The position numbers and the translations under genes are program-made. This document shows positions 44,851 through 54,394 of a stretch of 64,000 bases of DNA, piece after piece. Origin of the DNA: Alteromonas hispanica (GTDB lineage Bacteria > Pseudomonadota > Gammaproteobacteria > Enterobacterales > Alteromonadaceae). The stretch lies in NCBI RefSeq assembly GCF_010500915.1, contig NZ_JAAAWP010000002.1:248001-312000 (forward strand). The letters run 5' to 3'. The stretch's first letter is position 1. Each line of letters starts with the position of its first letter. The notes below the pieces were generated by a model, which was given only the letters and a program-made list of their open reading frames with translations, had not been told where the DNA came from and did no database searches.

Positions 44851-45156
44851 CTAGTCTGCTTGTTCTTCTTTTTGTGACTCGCTTCTTTCAGCGTCATGTT
44901 CGGCATCATTCAAAAACCGCAGCGCTTTGCTTATGGCATACTCCACGTTCATTTCCATTTGTTTCCGTTCGCTCTGAGGCAGGTAAAATGCCATGTCTAC
45001 TTCAAACCTAATATAGCGGGGTGGCACTTGATTCAGTGCCAAACAGCACAAGTCTGCAAGATAGTCTGCCGACTTTGATTTATCCAATCCTAACTTTGCT
45101 ATTCGCTCCAAAACCAAATGTTCGTAATAGTTATGAATATCATCATCAAGTTTCAT
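44851..45156 (-). CDS. ComFB-family protein
   Basis: A 101-residue protein matching the late-competence ComFB domain: N-terminal DIHNYYEHLVLERIAKLG, then YLADLCCLALNQVPPRYIRFEVDMAFYL. The C-terminus is a charged Glu/Gln tail. ComFB proteins have recently been reported to bind cyclic dinucleotides in other bacteria; that recollection is from memory and is not shown here. It is alone, convergent with the SRP RNA gene. Confidence 0.85.
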   Translation of the reverse strand: MKLDDDIHNYYEHLVLERIAKLGLDKSKSADYLADLCCLALNQVPPRYIRFEVDMAFYLPQSERKQMEMNVEYAISKALRFLNDAEHDAERSESQKEEQAD

Positions 45157-45456
45157 TAAATTTACCTCTCATCCGTTGGGTAACCGCCACTCGCTGCGGT
45201 TCAGCAAAAAATTTGATAGCGCGCTTAAATGTATGCATATCGCTCAAATTGCACACTTTTTTCTACAGTCGTTTACGTTACTCAATACACAGTGCCCTGT
45301 CACTATTAAGGTATAGCTTGTATTCTATATAAGTCGAATACGCCACAATGAAAAATAAATAAAGGGAAAATTTAATAGAAAGAAAAGCGAAAATAAGTGG
45401 CAAGGTTTAGATAAAACGGCTTCGCGTATATCAGTACCCAGACAGAGACAAACATT
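45157..45456. other. Divergent intergenic region, ComFB gene / kynA
   Basis: A 300-base AT-rich gap between divergent genes that should hold both promoters. A small inverted repeat, AACCGC / GCGGTT, lies at about 45182-45201. I see no TyrR box and no convincing -35/-10 pair. Confidence 0.5.
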
Positions 45457-46554
45457 ATGAAAAAGAATATAGAGCCCTGCTATTACGGTGACTACTTACA
45501 GTTAGACAAAATCCTCGGCGCACAAAAACTACAAAGTGAAAAGTATTCAGATGCAGCGCACGAGGAAATGCTATTTATTATTGTGCATCAAGTTTATGAG
45601 TTGTGGTTTAAACAAATTCTACACGAACTAAACGCCACAATTGATACGTTCAACCAAGAGGTAGTGAAAGACCAGCAGCTCACTCAGGTTGTGTATCGCC
45701 TGCAGCGAGTGATTACCATTCAGCGATTAATGAATGATCAAATTGCGGTAATGGAAACCATGACGCCACAGCAGTTTCTTTCATTTAGAGATTATTTGGT
45801 GCCTGCCTCTGGTTTCCAAAGCATTCAATTCAAGCGGTTGGAAATTTCGCTTGGGTTAAAGCGAGAGTTTCGCGTCGATTTTGATAAGCAGAGTTTTTAT
45901 AGTCGCCTAACAGATGACGACAGAGCATTGCTTGAAGGCTTAGAGAAAAAGCCTAGCCTATTCGATTTGGTCGATAAATGGCTATCAAGAATGCCATTAC
46001 TAAAAACCGATGATTTCGACTTTTGGGAGTATTATAAAAAAGCCACCGCAGAAATGCTTACCGATGACCACGACACAATATCTACAAACGACACTCTCTC
46101 AACTGCAGATAAGCGTCAAGAGCTGAAAGATTGGCAGTCTACCAAAGAAAACTTTGATGCACTGTTCGACCATGAAAAGTTCGAAAAGCTGCGCAAAGAA
46201 GACAAATTTAGGCTTAGCCACGAAGCCTTATTGTCAGCCTTATTTATAAAGCAGTATTCTGAAGAGCCAGTATTCAATCTACCTTTTCAACTTATTACAG
46301 CATTAACTGAAATTGATGAACAGCTAACCATCTGGCGTTATCGGCACGCCATGATGGTACAACGAATGTTAGGAACCAAAATTGGTACCGGTGGGTCTTC
46401 TGGTCATCACTATTTAAAACGCACTACTGAGTCTAATCGTATATTTCTCGATTTTTTCAACATGGCTACTTTTTTGTTGCCAAAATCGGCCTTGCCTGAG
46501 TTACCGAATGCCATAAAACGAAAGCTTGGATTTTACTTAAATTCGATAAGCTAA
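45457..46554 (+). CDS. kynA: Tryptophan 2,3-dioxygenase
   Basis: A 365-residue heme dioxygenase that opens the indole ring of tryptophan to N-formylkynurenine. Family stretches include YGDYLQLDKILGAQ, FIIVHQVYELWFKQILHEL, RHAMMVQRMLGTKIGTGGSSGHHYL and the nearby C-terminal RTTESNRIFLDF. It is longer than average because of an insertion around residues 205-225 (DDHDTISTNDTLSTADKRQE). No kynureninase or formamidase gene is adjacent. Confidence 0.95.
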   Translation: MKKNIEPCYYGDYLQLDKILGAQKLQSEKYSDAAHEEMLFIIVHQVYELWFKQILHELNATIDTFNQEVVKDQQLTQVVYRLQRVITIQRLMNDQIAVMETMTPQQFLSFRDYLVPASGFQSIQFKRLEISLGLKREFRVDFDKQSFYSRLTDDDRALLEGLEKKPSLFDLVDKWLSRMPLLKTDDFDFWEYYKKATAEMLTDDHDTISTNDTLSTADKRQELKDWQSTKENFDALFDHEKFEKLRKEDKFRLSHEALLSALFIKQYSEEPVFNLPFQLITALTEIDEQLTIWRYRHAMMVQRMLGTKIGTGGSSGHHYLKRTTESNRIFLDFFNMATFLLPKSALPELPNAIKRKLGFYLNSIS

Positions 46555-46728
46555 GACTCAAGCGTCGACTTTTTTGACTGTAAAAAGCTTTTTCTCGTTT
46601 TCGATAACGCTGCTTTATGGCTACTTTTTATACTTTAGTATAAAAAGCAACCATACATTAAGAAAAATGTAATAAAAAAGTGTTTTGTACGCAAGGCTTT
46701 ACAATTCGTGACTTTTTTCAAAAAAAAA

Positions 46729-46771
46729 TTGAACTTTTCAGCATACACTTGTACCACTGCGTATTGACCCC
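46729..46771 (+). promoter_or_regulatory. Shared bipartite leader element of the first TonB receptor gene
   Basis: TTGAACTTTTC (46729-46739), 24 bases, then TTGACCCC (46764-46771). The same two blocks with the same 24-base gap occur before the second receptor. TTGAAC could be a -35 with a -10 near TACCAC (46752), placing the transcript start near TTGACCCC and a leader of about 110 bases. The rest of the 46555-46878 gap is AT-rich with no other recognised feature. Confidence 0.65.
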
Positions 46772-46878
46772 CTGACATTTTTTGTATTAAGTAGGGAAAG
46801 GGCGCAAGCCTTAACAAAAATATTCGCAAAAGCGAAAAACAACACACAAATAAAAATACTAGGTCCAGGGAGACTTAC

Positions 46879-49800
46879 ATGTTTAAAAATTCTAAGTTGG
46901 CTACGTCAGTCAAATTAGCTTGCGTATTTGGTTCTGCACTCGCAGTATCAGCAAGTAATCTTGCATTGGCACAAGAAGTCACTAACGACGACGCAACTGC
47001 TGAAGAAGCGGTTGAAAAAATCACGGTTACGGGTTCTCGTCTTCGCCGCGTTGAAGTGAGTGAAAGCGCTCCAATTTTCTCTTTTGGTAATGAAGATATA
47101 CAGGTGCGAGGTTTTACAAACGCTGCTGATCTTTTAAACCAATCTCCACTTTTTGGTGGTTCATTGACTCCAGAAGGCGATCAGGCCGCGGCAAACGCTG
47201 GTCAAAACCAGGCTAACATCTTCGACTTAGGTACACAGCGTACGCTAACGTTAGTGAACGGCCGTCGTATGGTTAGTTCTCAATCTGCTTCAATTGGCGG
47301 TGGTCAGGTAGATATCAACACTATTCCTGTTGCCCTTATCGACCGCATTGAAGTTGTTCCACTAACCGGTGCTGCAACTTACGGTGCGGATGCTATCGGT
47401 GGTACTGTTAACGTAATTCTCAAAGACGATTACGAAGGTTTCGAAGTCACCGCTCAATATGGTGACAACGATGCGGGTAACGCAAGAGAGTTCCAGTTTA
47501 GTATGGTTGGCGGCGGAAACTTCGACGATGGACGTGGTAACATCACGTTTGGTGCCGAGTATACGCGTACCGATGGTCTTCTAGAGTGTGAGCAAGATTT
47601 CCTTTGTAACAACAACCCAGGTTCTGGCGGTACTACAAATGAATTTTTAGACCGCAACGGAGACGGTGCAATTGACGACGTTAATGGCGACGGTGTAATT
47701 GATGATGCCGATCTACAGTCTGTTTCTTTGTTCTATGATGAAGTAAACCTTCAGCTGTTCACAGATTTCGGTGCTGTTACACCGGCCTTTGCTGGTTTTG
47801 CGCCTAGTGTGGGTAGTGGTGCTTGGCCAGATGGCAATTTCTATGAGTTTACTCAAGACGGACAAATTCAGCAGTGTAACGCCGGACCTCGTCTTCCTTC
47901 GGGCCGTGCGTTGCTTGAAACCTATGACGATGGCCGTGGAAATATTTGTAGCATCGATTTCTTCGACAGCGTAAGCCAAATTCGCTCGCCCACTAGCCGT
48001 CACAACTTATACGCGTCATTTAACTATGACTTACTTGATAACCTGCGCTTCAAAAGCGATGTGGTTTATGCAAACACAAGTGGCACAGAGCTAGTAAACC
48101 AAGGTGGTTTCCAAACAGGTTTCTTCGGCGGTACTTCTGCTGCCATCACATTGCCAACATCAAACCCATTCTTGTCACCACAGGCGTTATCTGCAATGCA
48201 AGATGCAGGTCTTGAAGGCGATCAGTTCTCTGTACACCGCTTCAACAATGACTTGGTTTCATTAGGTGGTAACTCTAATGAAACGCACACATGGCGTATC
48301 AGTAATATCTTTGAAGGTGAATTCGAAGCTCTAGACAGAGATTTTTACTGGGATGTGTCTGTTGTACACGGTCGTTCTGACGTTAATATCAGAACAACGG
48401 GTATCGTTGATGGACGTTTCCTAAACGCTGTTGATGCACGAAGTGTTGATGACGAAATGCTAGAGACTATCCGTCAAGAACGCGGCCTAGATACTCTTGA
48501 TGATGCACTATTAGCGCTTCAAAATGCACGTTCCGCTTTCACTGGTGGTTTCCAACGCGGCGATATCATTTGTGGTGCTTATGCAGATCTAGCTGCAGGA
48601 ACACTTGAAGGATTTAATTCACGTGCTTCAGGTTCTGGTTTGACAGATGAAGATTTACCGTTCCTAGATGGTTGTCAACCTCTAAACCTGTTTGGCTCTC
48701 AGGCATCACCTGAGTCGCTTGACTTCATTACCGGCGGTTCGCAAATGTCTCAAGCGAGTAACATGCAAACTGTTTATACTGCCAACTTAGGTGGTACAGC
48801 GTTTGAACTACCTGCTGGTCCTCTTGACTTCGTAGTTGGTGTTGAGCGTCGTATTGAGAAAAGTGAATACGAGCCAGCAGTTGGCGGAAGAGTACCTATC
48901 ACACGTAGTGCTATCGACCGTCCTGTAAACGGCGGCTACGACACTAACGAGTGGTATGTAGAATTCGTAGCACCTGTTATCTCATCTGATATGGATATTC
49001 CGTTTGTTCAATACTTTGAGCTAAGCGGCGCGTATCGTAATCAAGAGTTCAACACAAGTGCGCCAGCTGGTTTCCAAGACCGTACAACCGAAGAAGACGT
49101 TGTACAAGCGAGCTTGAAGTGGTTGGTTAATGACGAAGTATCATTACGAGCCACATATGCAACTGCATTCCGTAACCCGTCTATCAACGAGTTGTTCCAG
49201 CCTTTACAACAAGCGTTTATCTCTGGTGACGATCCTTGTGATGCGCGTTATGTTGGCTTAGGTCCTAACCCTTCTGCACGTAAAGCAAACTGTGAATCAT
49301 TAGGTATCGATACTGACACCTTCACATCAAGCATTTCAGATGGAACAATTTCAACAGGTTACGTGTCTGGTAACCCAGAGCTTGGCGCTGAAACCAGTAC
49401 GTCATACACTTATGGCCTAGCTTGGACACCTGAGTATGTTGAAAATCTTCAAATTGGTTTAGATTATTATAACCTTGAAATTGAAGGTGCTATTAACGAC
49501 GTAACGTTTGAAACACTAGCGGCTAACTGTTACGACTCGCCAGATTTCCCTAATGAGCCGGCGTGTGACACCTTTACTCGTGGTGATGATTTCCAAGTTA
49601 TTCGTGCTGGTAACCGTCCTGCAAACGTTGCGTTAGCAACATTTGAAGCTGTTTCATTGTCTATTTTCTATAGCTATGATTTAGGTGAATACGGTCAGTT
49701 AAGATTCCAGTCTGCGACTCAACATAACATCACTAATGAGAACCAAGCGACAGCGACGTCAGAAGTTCAAGAAGACGTGGGTGATTTCGCAGATCCTAAG

Positions 49801-50160
49801 TGGACTGGTACGTTCGACATCAACTGGTTCTATGAAGATTGGTTCGTGAGTCACCGTGTTCGCTGGCAGAATGAAACACTTATTGACGCGCTAGAGCAGC
49901 AGTTGTATTCATACAACTATGAGCGTCAAGAAGATGGTTCACTAACTGGTAACTTCACTAACGAGAACTCGTCACGTTTCCTACACGACTTGAGCATCGG
50001 ATACACAGCAGGTACGTCTACTACAATTCAGTTAAACATACAGAATTTACTAGACAGAACTGCTGACGACCTTAGTGCAACGTCGTTCGGATTCAATCAG
50101 TTCGGTTTAGACGAACGTTTAGGCCGTCGATTCAGCCTACGTGTTAACCATAAGTTTTAA
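46879..50160 (+). CDS. TonB-dependent outer-membrane receptor 1
   Basis: A 1093-residue receptor with a signal peptide (MFKNSKLATSVKLACVFGSA...LALAQE), a TonB box region near VEKITVTGSR, and a plug domain (about 50-170) with DINTIPVALIDRIEVV and GADAIGGTVNVILK. A 22-stranded barrel ends in the outer-membrane signature FSLRVNHKF. An extracellular-loop insertion around residues 257-280 carries DRNGDGAIDD and VNGDGVIDDAD, which look like calcium-binding loops. The substrate is unknown; receptors of this type in Alteromonas import oligosaccharides, peptides or siderophores. It starts after CAGGGAGAC. Confidence 0.95.
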   Translation: MFKNSKLATSVKLACVFGSALAVSASNLALAQEVTNDDATAEEAVEKITVTGSRLRRVEVSESAPIFSFGNEDIQVRGFTNAADLLNQSPLFGGSLTPEGDQAAANAGQNQANIFDLGTQRTLTLVNGRRMVSSQSASIGGGQVDINTIPVALIDRIEVVPLTGAATYGADAIGGTVNVILKDDYEGFEVTAQYGDNDAGNAREFQFSMVGGGNFDDGRGNITFGAEYTRTDGLLECEQDFLCNNNPGSGGTTNEFLDRNGDGAIDDVNGDGVIDDADLQSVSLFYDEVNLQLFTDFGAVTPAFAGFAPSVGSGAWPDGNFYEFTQDGQIQQCNAGPRLPSGRALLETYDDGRGNICSIDFFDSVSQIRSPTSRHNLYASFNYDLLDNLRFKSDVVYANTSGTELVNQGGFQTGFFGGTSAAITLPTSNPFLSPQALSAMQDAGLEGDQFSVHRFNNDLVSLGGNSNETHTWRISNIFEGEFEALDRDFYWDVSVVHGRSDVNIRTTGIVDGRFLNAVDARSVDDEMLETIRQERGLDTLDDALLALQNARSAFTGGFQRGDIICGAYADLAAGTLEGFNSRASGSGLTDEDLPFLDGCQPLNLFGSQASPESLDFITGGSQMSQASNMQTVYTANLGGTAFELPAGPLDFVVGVERRIEKSEYEPAVGGRVPITRSAIDRPVNGGYDTNEWYVEFVAPVISSDMDIPFVQYFELSGAYRNQEFNTSAPAGFQDRTTEEDVVQASLKWLVNDEVSLRATYATAFRNPSINELFQPLQQAFISGDDPCDARYVGLGPNPSARKANCESLGIDTDTFTSSISDGTISTGYVSGNPELGAETSTSYTYGLAWTPEYVENLQIGLDYYNLEIEGAINDVTFETLAANCYDSPDFPNEPACDTFTRGDDFQVIRAGNRPANVALATFEAVSLSIFYSYDLGEYGQLRFQSATQHNITNENQATATSEVQEDVGDFADPKWTGTFDINWFYEDWFVSHRVRWQNETLIDALEQQLYSYNYERQEDGSLTGNFTNENSSRFLHDLSIGYTAGTSTTIQLNIQNLLDRTADDLSATSFGFNQFGLDERLGRRFSLRVNHKF

Positions 50161-50214
50161 GTAAAAAAGCTTAGTACTCTTCAATAAACATATTGCGGAG
50201 TATGAAAAGTAAAC

Positions 50215-50245
50215 AAAGCCGCTCTTTTTCGAAGGGCGGCTTTTT
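50215..50245 (+). terminator. Terminator after TonB receptor 1
   Basis: AAAGCCGC / GCGGCTTT stem with a T run. It separates the two receptor genes transcriptionally. Confidence 0.8.
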
Positions 50246-50359
50246 ATTTTTTCACTTTTGCGAAAAAATTTAATAAATTGCGTAAGATGTTAAATGCTAT
50301 GAGTTTTTGTAAACCACGTATTTAAATTTGTACAAATAATGCAAAAATATGAAAAAAAA

Positions 50360-50402
50360 TTGAACTTTTCTTCTGTTTCGATATGCATGCTGTGTTGACC
50401 CC
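50360..50402 (+). promoter_or_regulatory. Shared bipartite leader element of the second TonB receptor gene
   Basis: TTGAACTTTTC (50360-50370), 24 bases, then TTGACCCC (50395-50402), the same layout as before receptor 1. The distance to the start codon is 117 bases versus 115. A TATGCA possible -10 lies 16 bases after TTGAAC. The 50161-50511 gap otherwise contains only the receptor 1 terminator and AT-rich DNA. Confidence 0.65.
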
Positions 50403-50511
50403 TCACTCTTGTTGTGGGTATTATCCCGACCGAGGTTTTCACCTTAACTATAATAAATCGTTCTAAACGACTCATAACTACCTAAAAGTCGGGTAGCCCA
50501 GGGAGACATAC

Positions 50512-53409
50512 ATGTTTAAAAAATCAAAAATCGCCACTTCTGTTAAGTTGGCGGGAGCGCTAAGCTTCGCTGCTGCGGCCAGCATTAGTGCACCAGTTTT
50601 CGCACAAGAAGACGCACAAATCGACGAAAAGAGTGTAGAAAAAGTTCAGGTTGTTGGTTCGCGTATCCGTAAAGTTGACTTCGTAAGTAACGCGCCAGTA
50701 GCTACTGTTGGTATCGAACAGTTCGAACTAACTAACTCGGTAAACACTGAAGCACTTCTTAACACACTACCTCAAACTATCCCGGGCCTTGATCGTTCAT
50801 CGAACAACCCAGGTGGCGGTATCGCTACTGTTGACCTTCGTGGTTTAGGTACAAATAGAACATTGGTTCTAATCGATGGTATCCGCGCTGTACCTAGTAC
50901 TTCAGGTGGTACGGTTGATATCAACACTATTCCAGCTGCACTAATCGAGAATGTTGAAGTTCTTACTGGTGGTGCATCAGCGGTATATGGTTCTGACGCG
51001 GTAGCGGGTGTTGTTAACTTCGCACTTAAAAAGAACTTTGAAGGCGTAGACTTCAACACAAGTTTTGAAACTACTGAAGAAGGCGATGCTGAAATTTGGA
51101 ACGGCTCATTAACGCTTGGCGGAAACTTCGCTGATGACCGTGGTAACGTTGTTGTAAGCATGCAGTACACTGAGCGTTCAGCTCTTTTTGCTGACTCTCG
51201 TGCAATATCAAGCGTGGCGCTAGATGATGCAACAGACGAAAATGGTAATCTTTTCCTTGAACCATTTGGTTCATCAGGCGTTCCTGCAACGTCTATCTTT
51301 ACAACTCTTCCTGACAATTTCGGCGGTGCTGCAATCTTTAACCAAGATGGCTCAATTCGCCCATTTGTACGCAGTGGTCAAGAAAACGATTTTTACAACT
51401 TTGCTCCAGTGAACTACCTTCAGTTACCACAGCAACGTCATAACATTACTGCAATGGGTCACTTTGAAGTGAGTGATACAGCTGAGCTTTATATGCGCGG
51501 TAGTTTCGCAAACAGTGATGTTCCACAGCAACTTGCTGCGACGCCTATTTTCCAAACGTCTACGTTTACACTAGACGGCAACCCTTTCATCGACCCAAGT
51601 GCTCAGCAAATCTTGTCTGACGCGGTAGGTGGTGACGTTGACACCGATGGTGATGGTATTGCAGATACGGGTCGTGCATTTTTACGTCGTCGTCTTCTAG
51701 AAGTTGGCCCACGTATTGTTGAAGATGACAATACCATGTTCTCAATGCTAGGTGGACTTCGTGGTTCGTTCGGCGATTCAGCGTGGACTTATGACGCATA
51801 CTTCCAAACTGGCCGTGTAAACCAAAACTCTATCCAACTTGGTAACGTAAACCGCGGTCGTTTCGACCAAGCGCTTCTTTTAGCCACTGATGAAAATGGC
51901 GATGTTATCCTAGATGCAAATGGTAACCCTAGCTGTGCTGATCCAGGTGCAAATGGTTCACTAGTAGGTTGTGCGCCTATGAACCTATTCGGTGAAGGTA
52001 ACATTTCTGACCAAGCGGCTGACTTCCTTCGTACACGTGTTAACTCTACGTCAGAGTACGAGCAGAAGCTTTATGGCTTTAACATCAGCGGCGACACCAT
52101 GGATTTCTTCGAACTTCCAGGTGGTCCAGTTGGTTTAGCGTTTGGTTTCGAGCGTCGTGAAGAGAGCTTCTCTTTTGACCCGTCTCAAGACTTAGCAGCA
52201 GGGACGATTGCAGGCTTTAACGGTTCTGCTCCAGTATCTGGTGAGTTTGACGTAAACGAATACTTCATTGAAGCATACGTACCGCTTGTAGAAGGTCTTG
52301 AGTTTGCCGAACTTATCGATTTAGAACTTGCTTACCGTTATGCTGACTGGTCTACAGTAGGCGGCGTAGACGCATTTAAAGTTGCCGGTTCTTGGACAGT
52401 AAACGACGTAGTTCGTGTTCGTTCAAGCTTTAACCGTGCAGTACGTGCGCCAAACATTGGTGAATTGTTCTCTCCTCAGAACGAAGGCTTCCCGCCTGCT
52501 GAAGATCCATGTTCTTCGCAAGCTACTAACCAATCAGCTGCGGTAAGTGCAATTTGTACAGCCACTGGTGTTCCAGCAGATGCGTTGTTTACACCGACGT
52601 TAGATGCTGTTTCTGGACAGACTCGCCAAGTAAGTGGTGGTAACCCTAATCTTCAAGAAGAATCTGCTGATACTATGTCACTTGGTTTAGTTCTTACACC
52701 TATGGACGACCTCAACGTATCAATCGATTACTTCGATATTGAAATTGAAGACGCGGTATTCGGCTTTGGAGGTGGTACTAATAACGTGCTACAAACATGC
52801 TATGACCCAGAGAATGAGCTAGGCGGAATTGGTTCTGCATTCTGTGACGTGGTAAACCGTCGCCCAGATGGTTCAATTGATTTCGTAGAAATCTTAAGCC
52901 AGAACGTTGGTTCAATTAAGCTTACTGGTTTTGACGTTGTTGCCGATTATGCTGCGGAAGTCGCTGGTGGTAACATGCGTGTTAATTACCTTGCTACTTA
53001 CACAACTGAAAGTTCTTTCCAGTCATTCGCAGGTTCTGAAGTTGTTGATTGTGCTGGTACGTTCGGTAATACCTGTGGCGAGCCTACTCCAGAATACGTA
53101 CATCGTATGACGGTTAGCTGGGGCATGGATGACTTCGATGCACAGCTATTATGGCGCTTTATCGGCGCCACTGAAGATGATGACGCAGACGAAGTATACT
53201 TCCAAGAAGACACTGGCTCATTCAGCTACTTCGACCTTTCTGGTACTTACCACTTAGGCGAAAACTATCGTTTGAATGCTGGTATTCGTAACCTGTTCGA
53301 CCGTGAAGCGCCTCGCTTCGGTGGTAACGCTGAACAGTCTAATACGTACCCAGCAACTTACGACGTGTTCGGAAGAACTTACTTCGTAGGTATCACTGCT
53401 AGCTTCTAA
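50512..53409 (+). CDS. TonB-dependent outer-membrane receptor 2
   Basis: A 965-residue receptor paralogous to the upstream one. It has a signal peptide (MFKKSKIATSVKLAGALSFA...APVFAQE), a TonB box region near VEKVQVVGSR, and a plug with DLRGLGTNRTLVLIDGIRAVP and YGSDAVAGVVNFALKK. The barrel ends YFVGITASF. A loop around residue 375 holds VDTDGDGIAD, a calcium-loop-like motif also seen in receptor 1. It starts after CAGGGAGAC, the same site as receptor 1. Substrate unknown. Confidence 0.95.
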   Translation: MFKKSKIATSVKLAGALSFAAAASISAPVFAQEDAQIDEKSVEKVQVVGSRIRKVDFVSNAPVATVGIEQFELTNSVNTEALLNTLPQTIPGLDRSSNNPGGGIATVDLRGLGTNRTLVLIDGIRAVPSTSGGTVDINTIPAALIENVEVLTGGASAVYGSDAVAGVVNFALKKNFEGVDFNTSFETTEEGDAEIWNGSLTLGGNFADDRGNVVVSMQYTERSALFADSRAISSVALDDATDENGNLFLEPFGSSGVPATSIFTTLPDNFGGAAIFNQDGSIRPFVRSGQENDFYNFAPVNYLQLPQQRHNITAMGHFEVSDTAELYMRGSFANSDVPQQLAATPIFQTSTFTLDGNPFIDPSAQQILSDAVGGDVDTDGDGIADTGRAFLRRRLLEVGPRIVEDDNTMFSMLGGLRGSFGDSAWTYDAYFQTGRVNQNSIQLGNVNRGRFDQALLLATDENGDVILDANGNPSCADPGANGSLVGCAPMNLFGEGNISDQAADFLRTRVNSTSEYEQKLYGFNISGDTMDFFELPGGPVGLAFGFERREESFSFDPSQDLAAGTIAGFNGSAPVSGEFDVNEYFIEAYVPLVEGLEFAELIDLELAYRYADWSTVGGVDAFKVAGSWTVNDVVRVRSSFNRAVRAPNIGELFSPQNEGFPPAEDPCSSQATNQSAAVSAICTATGVPADALFTPTLDAVSGQTRQVSGGNPNLQEESADTMSLGLVLTPMDDLNVSIDYFDIEIEDAVFGFGGGTNNVLQTCYDPENELGGIGSAFCDVVNRRPDGSIDFVEILSQNVGSIKLTGFDVVADYAAEVAGGNMRVNYLATYTTESSFQSFAGSEVVDCAGTFGNTCGEPTPEYVHRMTVSWGMDDFDAQLLWRFIGATEDDDADEVYFQEDTGSFSYFDLSGTYHLGENYRLNAGIRNLFDREAPRFGGNAEQSNTYPATYDVFGRTYFVGITASF

Positions 53410-53425
53410 ACTTAGATGTTAGATA

Positions 53426-53458
53426 AAAAGGTGGGCATTCATGCCCACCTTTTTTTTT
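53426..53458 (+). terminator. Terminator after TonB receptor 2
   Basis: GGTGGGCAT / ATGCCCACC stem with a minimal loop and nine Ts. It lies only 15 bases before the methyltransferase start, so the downstream genes may depend on read-through or a weak internal promoter. Confidence 0.92.
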
Positions 53459-53472
53459 ACGTAAAAAGGTAA

Positions 53473-54390
53473 ATGATGAACTCCATAGATGAATGGAACT
53501 GCTATTGGAAAAATCCAGTACAGTCTGACGCCCTGTTTACAGATGCTAATGGCAAAGCAATAAGTGACTTCGTGGTTTTTTGGGATACTCTTTTGGGCAA
53601 TAGAGAAAACGAGCAAAATGTTTTGGACATAGCCTGTGGCTCTGGTGCATTGTTCAACAGCGTTTCTAATCTAAGTCAAAGTCATTTGGCGGGGTTAGAT
53701 TGCAGTGAGCATGCTCTTAAACTTTTTTCTCAACGTTTTCCAAAAGCCCGTACAATAATAAACACATCTCTTGAACTACCTCATAAGGTTGTAGAAGCTT
53801 TTGACCTTCTCGTTAGTCAATTTGGCGTCGAGTACCTTGGAGTCAATACTATTGGTAGATTACCTAGTCAACTCAAGCAAGGCGCAGAATTTGTTGGCCT
53901 TTGTCATTACAAAGGTGGACATATTGAAAGTCGATATGCACTGGAGCGAAAAGCAATCACGCTTCTATCAGAATTAAATGCAGTGCAAGAGGCGAAAGAA
54001 ATAGTGGATAGATTATTCTCTAGAGACGACTTGAGTACAGATAGTAGTGCTGATAATTTGAAAAATAACTTCTTCAAAACCCTCGAGGCACACAAAGAGC
54101 ATTGGAATGCTGGTACGCTGCATTTTGTTCAGGGAATTTACCAATTACTTACCCACTATAAGCAGTACAACAAAACAGATATATTAGCTTGGATAGAGGG
54201 AATGGCAGATCAACTTGAGGTTGCCCGTCAGCGGGTTACTGCTATTTGTGATGTCGCACTTTCAGAGCAAGATATTGGAGAGATTATACGTTTATCAAAC
54301 TGCAAACCTTCCGATTGGGTTGCTCGTCCTTTTCATATGGCTAATAGCAAGCTTCCTGTAGCCTGGGAGCTCAGATACAAAAAAGTGTAA
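53473..54390 (+). CDS. Class I SAM-dependent methyltransferase
   Basis: A 305-residue protein with motif I VLDIACGSGALFNSVSN (about 51-67), LAGLDCSEHAL as motif II and a downstream DLLVSQFGVEYLG. The C-terminal half is a helical extension without a recognised domain. The substrate is unknown. It is the first of three enzyme genes between TonB receptor 2 and the TonB2 operon, and is followed four bases later by a TPR-oxygenase gene. ATG 53476 is an equally possible start. Confidence 0.8.
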   Translation: MMNSIDEWNCYWKNPVQSDALFTDANGKAISDFVVFWDTLLGNRENEQNVLDIACGSGALFNSVSNLSQSHLAGLDCSEHALKLFSQRFPKARTIINTSLELPHKVVEAFDLLVSQFGVEYLGVNTIGRLPSQLKQGAEFVGLCHYKGGHIESRYALERKAITLLSELNAVQEAKEIVDRLFSRDDLSTDSSADNLKNNFFKTLEAHKEHWNAGTLHFVQGIYQLLTHYKQYNKTDILAWIEGMADQLEVARQRVTAICDVALSEQDIGEIIRLSNCKPSDWVARPFHMANSKLPVAWELRYKKV

Positions 54391-54394
54391 TACT

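Noticed and set aside
44751-45011. 86-aa plus-strand frame after the dehydrogenase gene
   Set aside because: It overlaps the SRP RNA and the ComFB gene in antisense and shows no coding features.
50772-51317. 181-aa minus-strand frame inside TonB receptor 2
   Set aside because: It is a shadow of the receptor reading frame, which has a signal peptide, plug and barrel end.
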